A stretch of 6,532 nt of DNA, taken from positions 1 through 6,532 of the forward strand of contig JAHIGH010000018.1 of NCBI GenBank assembly GCA_018900295.1, written 5' to 3'. Within the stretch, counting starts at the first letter, position 1; each line of letters begins with the position of its first letter. This DNA comes from Patescibacteria group bacterium (GTDB lineage Bacteria; Patescibacteriota; Microgenomatia; Levybacterales; UBA12049). Position numbers and translations under genes: made by a program. Below the pieces are notes generated by a model. That model was not told the origin of the DNA. It made no database searches and was given only the letters and a program-made list of their open reading frames with translations. Below, piece after piece: positions 1-4,589 of this stretch.

Positions 1-1236
1 TAGTCCTGTAACGATCCAGAGAGGCGCGGCGATAATGTACAGGATGAGCATGACATATGCTTTGAGGAGTTCAAACCAGAGAGTAATGAGTGCCCATGTA
101 AGGGCAAAAACGACTATGATGAGAGCGAGAATTCCGGCGACGAAGCCGACAATGTTACCTATCGCTCCGAGTATGCAATTTTCCGGATGTATGCCGGTGG
201 GTACGGGTCCAAGCCAGTCTATACAATTCCCCACTGCAAATCCGGTGAACAACCCATCTATCAGATTTCCAACTATGTCGGCAATGGCCTGGCTAACATT
301 CCAGGCTACTTGCGCTAATCCCGAGCCGCCTAATAATGTGCATATTTGTCTTAAAACCTGGTCGCCGTAAGTGAGGGGCGTACTCAGGAGATTTTGGGAG
401 GCGCGTTGCTGGAGCGTGAGATCGGGAGTGCAACCGGAGGTGGCAGGATTTGTAATGGAGGGATCGGCTTGCGTGATGGCGTTGATGCCGGTGTATGTGA
501 GAAGCCACATGCCATCCACCATGAGAGCAGCGATGGCGTAGGAAAAAGTGACAAGCAGGATGCCGATGATGATGCGGGGGATCTGGTTCTGGAGAGTCAT
601 GACTGTGCGGGGGTCTATCTTCACCCGGAGCATAATTGCAAGTCCGATAATGATAAAGACGAGTACAAAGAGGAGGTATGCCATATTGCGGGCGGCGGTC
701 CATAGGGGGAGAAGAGGACGCAGGGATTCGAAGCCGCCACCGGTTTGCGCGTATGCAGGCTTGGTGATACCGAAATTACCGGCGAGGTAGCGGACATAGT
801 CCGTTCCGGAGGCAGGAGGGGTATAAACCATGCTAAACATACCGGGAAGAAAGCCCATGAGTCCACCGAGTTGGGGTTTATCATTTTGAGGCGGGCGCAG
901 TCCTAATTTGTGAGTTTTGGGGTCTATATCCAGGCATCCCTGTGCGGGATTGATGGGATCTATGCCGGTTATTATACAGAATACGGAGGAGATAACTTCG
1001 ATCATGGCGGATTGGACAAAGGTGTGCTGGTTGCGGGGGACTTCCGGGTTGATGTTGGGAGTGTTGAAGTTGGGGGTTAGGGGATAGGCTATAGGGGATA
1101 GCTGAGGAGAGGTTTGAGCTACTGCATTAGAGGGGATGATGAGAGGAGAGATGATGAGGAGGAAGAGGGTAATTCCAAAAAGTATGGATAGATTGATGAG
1201 AGAATTAATTTTCAATTTACAATTTACAATTTTCAT
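1..1236 (-). CDS. VirB6/TrbL-like polytopic membrane protein, partial (C-terminus outside window)
   Basis: The frame is open from the ATG at 1236 down to base 1 (412 codons, no stop), so the C-terminal part lies outside the window. The N-terminus has a signal peptide: a basic start, a hydrophobic stretch at about residues 13-35, and A38-V-A40|Q41 as cleavage site. A soluble segment of about 140 residues follows, then a second A-Y-A-Q motif (161-164). Membrane helices are visible at about 185-204, 219-240, 365-386 and 392-412. The segment around R204-VKIDPRTVMTLQNQIP between the first two helices matches my recollection of VirB6/TrbL-like proteins of CPR bacteria, which lie near type IV secretion or pilus ATPases. 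The probable role is an inner-membrane channel component of a type IV secretion-like machine. There is no clear Shine-Dalgarno; the start codon lies inside an AT-rich heptamer repeat. Codons are rich in C (ATC, CTC, CCC), unlike the neighbouring genes. Family assignment is by pattern and memory only. Confidence 0.75.
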   Translation of the reverse strand, partial: MKIVNCKLKINSLINLSILFGITLFLLIISPLIIPSNAVAQTSPQLSPIAYPLTPNFNTPNINPEVPRNQHTFVQSAMIEVISSVFCIITGIDPINPAQGCLDIDPKTHKLGLRPPQNDKPQLGGLMGFLPGMFSMVYTPPASGTDYVRYLAGNFGITKPAYAQTGGGFESLRPLLPLWTAARNMAYLLFVLVFIIIGLAIMLRVKIDPRTVMTLQNQIPRIIIGILLVTFSYAIAALMVDGMWLLTYTGINAITQADPSITNPATSGCTPDLTLQQRASQNLLSTPLTYGDQVLRQICTLLGGSGLAQVAWNVSQAIADIVGNLIDGLFTGFAVGNCIDWLGPVPTGIHPENCILGAIGNIVGFVAGILALIIVVFALTWALITLWFELLKAYVMLILYIIAAPLWIVTGL

Positions 1237-1262
1237 TGAATTTTCAATTATTTAATTTTCAA
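1209..1262. repeat. Degenerate heptamer array (TTTWCAA units) over the start of the VirB6-like gene
   Basis: Seven-base units follow one another: TTTTCAA (1209), TTTACAA (1216), TTTACAA (1223), TTTTCAT (1230), a 4-base break, TTTTCAA (1241), an 8-base variant, TTTTCAA (1256). The CAT at 1234-1236 is the start codon of the VirB6-like gene in reverse, so the repeat encodes about its first nine residues. Rotated, the unit is TCAATTT, so it fits the same TCAANNN pattern as the arrays at 1493, 1981 and 2371. Confidence 0.7.
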
Positions 1263-1362
1263 AATATAACTTATGTTACGCAATGTTTTTTGTCAGCCGC
1301 CAGTTTGCAGATATATGCAGATAGTAAGGAAAGAAGATGACAGGAAATGTCATGGTATATTT

Positions 1363-1392
1363 ACTATAGTGAATTTTTTGAGGAAAAGTCAA
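1363..1392 (-). promoter_or_regulatory. Predicted sigma-70-type promoter for the VirB6-like gene
   Basis: On the minus strand TTGACT (1392-1387) is followed by an 18-bp spacer and TATAGT (1368-1363). Both hexamers match the consensus at 5 of 6 positions. It begins just beyond the 3' end of tRNA-Ser(GGA) and would give a leader of about 120 nt before the ATG at 1236. The leader holds a small perfect hairpin (ATGACA/TGTCAT with a 5-nt loop). Confidence 0.55.
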
Positions 1393-1395
1393 GGG

Positions 1396-1482
1396 CGGAG
1401 GGAGGGGGATTCGAACCCCCGATAACCTTACGGTCATACCTGCTTTCCAAGCAAGCGCACTCGACCACTATGCGATCCCTCC
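1396..1482 (-). tRNA. tRNA-Ser(GGA)
   Basis: A complete 87-nt class II tRNA can be folded. The acceptor arms GGAGGGA/TCCCTCC pair fully, with discriminator G. The anticodon arm is CTTGC/GCAGG around loop TTGGAAA, so the anticodon is GGA (codons UCC and UCU). The long variable arm is closed by GACC/GGTT, as expected for serine. The T arm is GGGGG-TTCGAAT-CCCCC. The bases after the discriminator are CCC, so the CCA end is not encoded and must be added by the CCA-adding enzyme. No convincing promoter lies directly upstream; the gene probably depends on transcription arriving from the Nudix gene or on a weak promoter in the heptamer array. Confidence 0.97.
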
Positions 1483-1492
1483 TTAAATAAAA

Positions 1493-1546
1493 TCAAACCT
1501 CAAAAATCAAACCTCAAAGATCAAAAACTAGTTCAAAAGTCAAAAC
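1493..1546. repeat. TCAAANN heptamer array between tRNA-Ser(GGA) and the Nudix gene
   Basis: Perfectly phased heptamers occur on the plus strand: TCAAACC (1493), TCAAAAA (1500), TCAAACC (1507), TCAAAGA (1514), then TCAAAAACTAGT with five extra bases, TCAAAAG (1533), TCAAAAC (1540). Bases 1491-1518 are two exact tandem copies of a 14-mer. The right end runs into the Nudix gene and supplies its stop codon and last residues (R-F-D-F-stop). Confidence 0.8.
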
Positions 1547-1970
1547 GTTTTGGATTTACAAGCATTATTGCTTGTTGCCAAACTTTTTTGTCCGCTTTAT
1601 ATGTTAGTCTTTTTTCTACTTCATTGGCGGGCAGCCATTCGACGTCTTCCATTTCCGTATCGTGTTTGGTGGTGTCGCCTCCAGTATACTCCATCAGGAA
1701 ATAGTATACTGTTTTTTTGATTTTTTCTTTTTCCCAAACATACCAATAGGTAATTGGCGGGAGGGGGCGGATGATTTTCGCCTGCGCCCCTGTTTCTTCT
1801 TTTACCTCCCTTATGGCAGTTGCTTCTTTACTTTCTCCCTCAATATTGTCGCCGATGAGGCCTTTGGGAAATACCCAGCCATGATGTTGGGCGTGCTGAC
1901 AGAGAAGAACGGAAATTTGATTCCCTTCTTTTTTATAGATAATGCCGCCGGCTGAGAACTCGAAACGCAT
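1533..1970 (-). CDS. Nudix hydrolase, Ap4A-hydrolase-like
   Basis: This 145-residue protein is a complete single-domain Nudix hydrolase. The Nudix box spans residues 40-62 and has every key position: G40, E46, R54-E55, E58-E59 and G61. These residues bind the Mg2+ that hydrolyses nucleoside-diphosphate-linked substrates. W32-VFPKG37 just before the box, and the short form, resemble bis(5'-nucleosyl)-tetraphosphatases (Ap4A hydrolases), which clear alarmone-like dinucleotides in the cytoplasm; a general dNTP or housecleaning substrate is also possible. The ATG at 1970 is chosen because the first beta-strand (F3-EFSAGGIIY) follows at once. No Shine-Dalgarno is visible: upstream is heptamer repeat DNA. 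The stop codon lies in the array at 1493-1546. It is the middle member of a minus-strand run, 51 bp downstream of the four-helix gene. Confidence 0.9.
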   Translation of the reverse strand: MRFEFSAGGIIYKKEGNQISVLLCQHAQHHGWVFPKGLIGDNIEGESKEATAIREVKEETGAQAKIIRPLPPITYWYVWEKEKIKKTVYYFLMEYTGGDTTKHDTEMEDVEWLPANEVEKRLTYKADKKVWQQAIMLVNPKRFDF

Positions 1971-1980
1971 AAAAGTAAAT

Positions 1981-2030
1981 TCAAAAGTTAAAATTTAAAA
2001 GTCAAAAGCACAAGTAAAAAATCAAAAGTC
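1981..2030. repeat. TCAAAAG heptamer array between the Nudix and four-helix genes
   Basis: Units on the plus strand are TCAAAAG (1981), TTAAAAT (1988), TTAAAAG (1995), TCAAAAG (2002), a 6-base variant, TAAAAAA (2015), TCAAAAG (2022). The last unit contains the TGA stop of the four-helix gene in reverse. The array begins 11 bp upstream of the Nudix start codon. Its 11-mer AAAAGTCAAAA (1997-2007) is repeated in inverted orientation at 2399-2409. Confidence 0.75.
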
Positions 2031-2399
2031 CTTTTTACCTTTCATTTTTAAAATTCCTGACGCTATCATATTTGCAAGCTCAGTTACTTCTTGTAAAAGT
2101 CCATTTATTTTATCCTTATCTGCTTTTTTGGAGTCACGTAGTAGTCCCAACCAATATTTCGTCTCATTCGCGCTTTTAAGCGAAATTTCATGATACTTTT
2201 TAAATTCCAATTTAGAGCTTGATGCTGTGGCTTCAAAAAGATTTGCTCCAACACTTGTTCCGCTTCTTAATAATTGATTTGCAATAATATAGCAGCTTCT
2301 TTGATTTGGCAAAGTATCTATAAATGCTATCAGATCCAAGCTAAAGCGATAACATCTGGTTTTTAGGTCACTTTTGAATTTTGAGTTGTGATTTTGCAT
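2022..2399 (-). CDS. Four-helix bundle protein of the 23S rRNA intervening-sequence (S23/IVP) family
   Basis: This 125-residue protein shows family marks I recognise: R45-SGTSVGAN53 in the second helix region, and E71-ISLKSANETKYWL84 in the third. Members form small pentameric four-helix bundles. The family is named for ORFs in intervening sequences of 23S rRNA (Leptospira, Coxiella) and is related to Avd, the accessory protein of diversity-generating retroelements. Its biochemical role is unsettled; nucleic-acid binding is suspected. Here it is not inside rRNA, since no 23S sequence flanks it. The first residues (M1-QNHNSKFKS) are encoded by the heptamer array at 2371-2418, and the final D-F-stop by the array at 1981-2030, so repeats in opposite orientation bracket the gene. 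There is no Shine-Dalgarno. The start could be later (an internal start after the repeat-encoded tail), because the conserved domain begins near residue 12. Confidence 0.88.
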   Translation of the reverse strand: MQNHNSKFKSDLKTRCYRFSLDLIAFIDTLPNQRSCYIIANQLLRSGTSVGANLFEATASSSKLEFKKYHEISLKSANETKYWLGLLRDSKKADKDKINGLLQEVTELANMIASGILKMKGKKDF

Positions 2400-2418
2400 T
2401 TTGACTTTTGAGTTTTGA
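2371..2418. repeat. Inverted heptamer array over the start of the four-helix gene
   Basis: Units on the plus strand are CTTTTGA (2371), ATTTTGA (2378), GTTGTGA (2385), a 6-base TTTTGC, ATTTTGA (2398), CTTTTGA (2405), GTTTTGA (2412). This is the reverse complement of the TCAAAAN arrays at 1493 and 1981. The start codon of the four-helix gene (2399-2397) lies inside it. Confidence 0.75.
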
Positions 2419-2508
2419 CTTATTATTGTTATCTTTTCGAGATTGTTTTGTAAGGTTGATATAAAGCAAGAATATGCGTGATTTTATATACTTGCGATGT
2501 ATTATACA

Positions 2509-2536
2509 GAATTTGCTTGACTTTTGCAGCAAATTC
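2509..2536. promoter_or_regulatory. 8-bp stem-loop directly upstream of the Shine-Dalgarno of the 325-residue protein
   Basis: GAATTTGC (2509-2516) and GCAAATTC (2529-2536) are perfect complements around a 12-nt loop. The next four bases, GGAG (2537-2540), are the Shine-Dalgarno of the ATG at 2550. It may be an RNA hairpin beside the ribosome site or an operator. A possible -10 (TATTAT, 2500-2505) lies just upstream, but no good -35 goes with it. Confidence 0.35.
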
Positions 2537-2549
2537 GGAGAAGATAGTT

Positions 2550-3527
2550 ATGAAAAACGAAGAAAGAATTATGAGTGAAGGAGGAAGGGATGGAGCACCT
2601 ATGAATACCGATGTAAAGGAAAATAGTGGAAGTATGGGACAGAATGAGCAAGAGATAAAGCCTAACGTGATTGAGGTTAAAAATGGTAATCCTCATGGAT
2701 TGGCGGAAAAGCCGATATCAGCGGTAAAAAATGATGAACCAGAAAAAAAAGGAGAAAATGCAGGGAAGGATAAGTTTACAGGTATAGATTTTGATTCTGA
2801 AGATGGGAAAAAAACCGTAGAACGATTGAGGAAATTGCATGATTTTAATGTGGAGGTTGAGGTAAATGGTGAGAAGGTGACGAAAACAGCATATGATGTA
2901 TTAGAAATGATGGGCTCATTGGCAAATGAGAGGTTGACTCCGGAGGAAAGGAATAAGGTGATACAGGAGAGCTTAATGTTGCGGAGTAAATTTGAGCAAA
3001 AGTTTGAGGTTGGAACTACATATGGAAATGAGTTGCGAAGAATTTTTAATAATGATGTTTTTAGGGGTATTGATGTGCAAAAGTGGTCTGATCAGATTAA
3101 TGGCGCATTAGTTAATGGTGGGCAGATAGACGTAAAAGGGATTGCCGAGAATGTGGGCGTGAAGTTGAATTATAAGCAGATGGGTGAGGTTCAGAAATTG
3201 ATTAAGCATGTGCAATTGCCGGAGGGGGTTGAGGCAGCGCCGATGGTGGCTGTAGGAGAAGATGGGCAAATTACAATAACTCCGGCTCCTGGCGAGGGAG
3301 GAGGGATTACTAAAACACCTGAGGCTCCGGAGAAGCCCGGTGATCGGCTTCCGGGTAGTGAAAAAGAGAAGGAAAAGGAAGAAGAGGAAGAAAAAAAGAA
3401 AAAGGAAAAGAAAAAGCTTGAGTGGGAAAAATGGGCGAGTGGTTTTTTGTTCCTTCTCATTTTGTATATGGGAGCGCAGGGGTGGTATGCGGGAATGCTT
3501 GAAAAGATGGCTGAGAGAGCGAGGTAA
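2550..3527 (+). CDS. Unrecognised protein with charged linker and C-terminal membrane anchor
   Basis: I do not recognise this 325-residue protein. The ATG at 2550 is chosen because GGAG (2537-2540) lies 9 bases before it; the frame is open 24 codons further upstream but without a ribosome site. The N-terminal 70 residues or so are polar and look disordered. Residues of about 75-235 contain amphipathic segments that could form a helical domain (for example around V-E-R-L-R-K-L-H and L-T-P-E-E-R-N-K). A Gly/Pro-rich stretch follows. Residues 271-289 are almost only Lys and Glu, then W292-EKW295 leads into one hydrophobic helix at about 296-317 and a short tail ending R-A-R. There is no signal peptide. 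The likely topology is a large cytoplasmic domain anchored by its C-terminus. It is transcribed away from the four-helix gene and towards tRNA-Arg(CCG), with no obvious terminator. Confidence 0.8.
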   Translation: MKNEERIMSEGGRDGAPMNTDVKENSGSMGQNEQEIKPNVIEVKNGNPHGLAEKPISAVKNDEPEKKGENAGKDKFTGIDFDSEDGKKTVERLRKLHDFNVEVEVNGEKVTKTAYDVLEMMGSLANERLTPEERNKVIQESLMLRSKFEQKFEVGTTYGNELRRIFNNDVFRGIDVQKWSDQINGALVNGGQIDVKGIAENVGVKLNYKQMGEVQKLIKHVQLPEGVEAAPMVAVGEDGQITITPAPGEGGGITKTPEAPEKPGDRLPGSEKEKEKEEEEEKKKKEKKKLEWEKWASGFLFLLILYMGAQGWYAGMLEKMAERAR

Positions 3528-3543
3528 CAGGTTTTTTTTATTG

Positions 3544-3616
3544 TGCGCTCGAGAGGATTCGAACCTCCAACCGCAAGATCCGGAATCTTGTGCTCTATCC
3601 ATTAAGCTACGAGCGC
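3544..3616 (-). tRNA. tRNA-Arg(CCG)
   Basis: A complete 73-nt cloverleaf is present. The acceptor arms GCGCTCG/CGAGCGC pair fully, with discriminator A. The anticodon arm CAAGA/TCTTG surrounds loop TTCCGGA, so the anticodon is CCG (codon CGG). The T arm is GGAGG-TTCGAAT-CCTCT. The next bases are CAA, so CCA is not encoded. It lies about 94 nt downstream of tRNA-Ser(TGA) on the same strand and is probably co-transcribed with it. The hairpin repeat at 3616-3651 abuts its 5' end. Confidence 0.97.
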
Positions 3617-3651
3617 AACGTAAGAAATTTATTTCATAAATTTCAACGTTG
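3616..3651. repeat. tRNA-adjacent hairpin repeat, copy A
   Basis: Outer arms CAACGT (3616-3621) and ACGTTG (3646-3651) and inner arms GAAATTTAT (3624-3632) and ATAAATTTC (3636-3644) pair perfectly around a TTC loop, with AA opposite A as an internal bulge. It touches the 5' end of tRNA-Arg(CCG). Copy B lies at 5007-5040, at the 3' end of tRNA-Ser(CGA). The two share an identical 15-mer, CGCAACGTAAGAAAT, and weaker similarity for about 40 bases beyond the hairpin. Confidence 0.7.
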
Positions 3652-3709
3652 CTTCGCAAGATTTTACCTATTAGCAGCGTTGAAGCGTGCAAAATCATAA
3701 ATTATTGTG

Positions 3710-3799
3710 TGGCGGAGAGGGCGAGATTCGAACTCGCGAGAAGCTTTCGCCCCTGGCGGTTTTCAAAACCGCTGCACTAGGCCACTATGCGACCTCTCC
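3710..3799 (-). tRNA. tRNA-Ser(TGA), CCA encoded
   Basis: This is a class II tRNA with acceptor arms GGAGAGG/CCTCTCC and discriminator G. The anticodon arm GCGGT/ACCGC surrounds loop TTTGAAA, so the anticodon is TGA (codon UCA and wobble). The long variable arm is typical of serine, and the T arm is GCGAG-TTCGAAT-CTCGC. The three bases after the discriminator are CCA (3712-3710), making it the only one of the five tRNAs here whose CCA is in the gene, though this may be chance. The tRNA body is 87 nt. Confidence 0.97.
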
Positions 3800-3811
3800 A
3801 GTGTAGCCTAC

Positions 3812-3840
3812 ATTGTAGCAAAAAAGGCGCTTGACGGAAA
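3812..3840 (-). promoter_or_regulatory. Predicted promoter of tRNA-Ser(TGA)
   Basis: On the minus strand TACAAT (3817-3812, 5 of 6 consensus bases) ends 12 bp before the tRNA. A weak -35, TTTCCG, sits 17 bp upstream (3840-3835). It overlaps the -35 of the divergent promoter at 3831-3860, so the two may compete for polymerase. Confidence 0.45.
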
Positions 3841-3860
3841 CATACTAATTAGGTTAAAGT
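3831..3860 (+). promoter_or_regulatory. Predicted promoter giving a leaderless mRNA for the 198-residue protein
   Basis: TTGACG (3831-3836, 5 of 6) is followed by an 18-bp spacer and TAAAGT (3855-3860, 4 of 6). The ATG at 3867 starts 7 bases after the -10, where transcription itself would start. No Shine-Dalgarno lies at a usable distance before the ATG, which fits a leaderless transcript. Confidence 0.5.
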
Positions 3861-3866
3861 AAAAAT

Positions 3867-4463
3867 ATGCCCACAGAACATCAGCCGGTAAGAACAGAAC
3901 TAAAAGAAAAATTGGCGACAGAAAGTAGAAATATATTATCTGAACACGAAGAGCATTCATATCATGACGTTAGAACCCTGCTTTCATGGCACGCTCCCGG
4001 CAGGCCATTTAAAAGACATGCTAAAGAATATTTTATAAATATTTTTCTTATCATGACTGCAGTCGAAGTAATAATATTCCTTTTTCACGAATATACACTT
4101 ATGCTTGTTGTTTTATCTCTGGTTTTTCTTGCTTTTTCATTAGCTCTGGTGCCCCCCCATATATTTTATTACAAAATAACCAGCGAGGGTATCAGGATAG
4201 AAGATAATGTTTTTATTTGGGAAGAATTGTACGATTTTTATTTTGCCAAGCATAATGGAATTGATGTGGTAAAAATAGGCACAAAAGCTTATATACCAGG
4301 AGAACTTACGATAATATTGGGAGAAATAACTTCCCAACAAATAAAGACAGCGCTTCTGCCATACTTGCCTTTTCGTGAATATGTCCGGCCTACATTTACG
4401 CAAAAAGCCGGTGATTGGCTGGAAAAAAATTTTCCTCTGGAAAGACCAAACGCTAATATTTAA
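3867..4463 (+). CDS. Two-helix membrane protein with C-terminal conserved domain (CPR-type hypothetical)
   Basis: This 198-residue protein has a polar N-terminus (1-40), then W41-HAPGRPFKR50, two membrane helices (about 55-74 and 76-96), and a soluble C-terminal domain. The C-terminal part carries K103-IT-EGIRI, W118-EELYDFYF126, P144-GELTIILGEI154, L163-LPYLPFRE171 and a tail with G182-DWLEKNFPLE192. The mostly beta pattern (K-I-T-S-E-G, then W-E-E-L) is reminiscent of bacterial PH-like domains that follow two transmembrane helices, but this is inference. I recall similar proteins with the same W-x-APGR, I-W-E-E-L and LPYLP motifs in CPR genomes, always of unknown function. The basic stretch before helix 1 (P47-FKRHAK) suggests both soluble parts face the cytoplasm. 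It appears to be a single-gene unit with its own promoter. Confidence 0.88.
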   Translation: MPTEHQPVRTELKEKLATESRNILSEHEEHSYHDVRTLLSWHAPGRPFKRHAKEYFINIFLIMTAVEVIIFLFHEYTLMLVVLSLVFLAFSLALVPPHIFYYKITSEGIRIEDNVFIWEELYDFYFAKHNGIDVVKIGTKAYIPGELTIILGEITSQQIKTALLPYLPFREYVRPTFTQKAGDWLEKNFPLERPNANI

Positions 4464-4539
4464 TCCACCTTCGCGGAATTCCCCGATTGTTAAATCGTGG
4501 GATGTGGAGCTATTTTTCGCTTCGGTGGATTTCAGCTCC
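4462..4539. repeat. Overlapping inverted repeats after the 198-residue gene
   Basis: AATCCACC (4462-4469) is complementary to GGTGGATT (4524-4531), and GGAGCT (4506-4511) to AGCTCC (4534-4539). The two pairings overlap, so only one can form at a time. Hairpin copy 1 (4478-4502) lies inside the first pair. No T-run follows, so it is not a standard terminator. Confidence 0.45.
4478..4502. repeat. 25-nt bulged hairpin repeat, copy 1
   Basis: The order is ATTCCCC, GATT, loop GTTA, AATC, GTGGGA. The stem CCCC-GATT pairs with AATC-GTGGG, with one bulged T. Copy 2 begins exactly 80 bases later. The two copies differ only at the two inner base pairs. Confidence 0.7.
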
Positions 4540-4557
4540 GGTGAAGCGTATTGAGAG

Positions 4558-4582
4558 ATTCCCCGAGCGTTAGCTCGTGGGA
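4558..4582. repeat. 25-nt bulged hairpin repeat, copy 2
   Basis: The order is ATTCCCC, GAGC, loop GTTA, GCTC, GTGGGA. It has the same bulge and loop as copy 1, and its four differences form two changed base pairs. A shortened relative, ATTCC joined to GTGGGA without the inner hairpin, lies at 4705-4715. Confidence 0.7.
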
Positions 4583-4589
4583 GGTAACT

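Noticed and set aside
35..884. Several open frames on both strands of the first 900 bases
   Set aside because: They are out of frame with, or antisense to, the VirB6-like gene, and their translations are rich in Pro, His or Arg without domain features.
1533..2399. TGA recoded as glycine
   Set aside because: TGA ends both the Nudix and the four-helix genes at the expected family lengths.
1209..2418. CRISPR array
   Set aside because: The repeats are 7-base units in direct contact, without unique spacers of regular length, and no cas gene is present.
1396..2418. 23S rRNA fragment around the four-helix gene
   Set aside because: The flanks are heptamer repeats and a Nudix gene; I see no rRNA-like sequence.
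2478..2549. Upstream extension of the 325-residue protein
   Set aside because: No ribosome site precedes it, the extra residues resemble no domain, and the stem-loop and GGAG favour the start at 2550.
3108..3698. Long antisense frame under the 325-residue gene
   Set aside because: Its Phe/Leu-rich stretch is the mirror of the Lys/Glu codons, and it runs through tRNA-Arg(CCG).
4478..4582. CRISPR repeats 80 bases apart
   Set aside because: Only two copies exist, the stem varies, and the spacing is too long for a repeat-spacer array.
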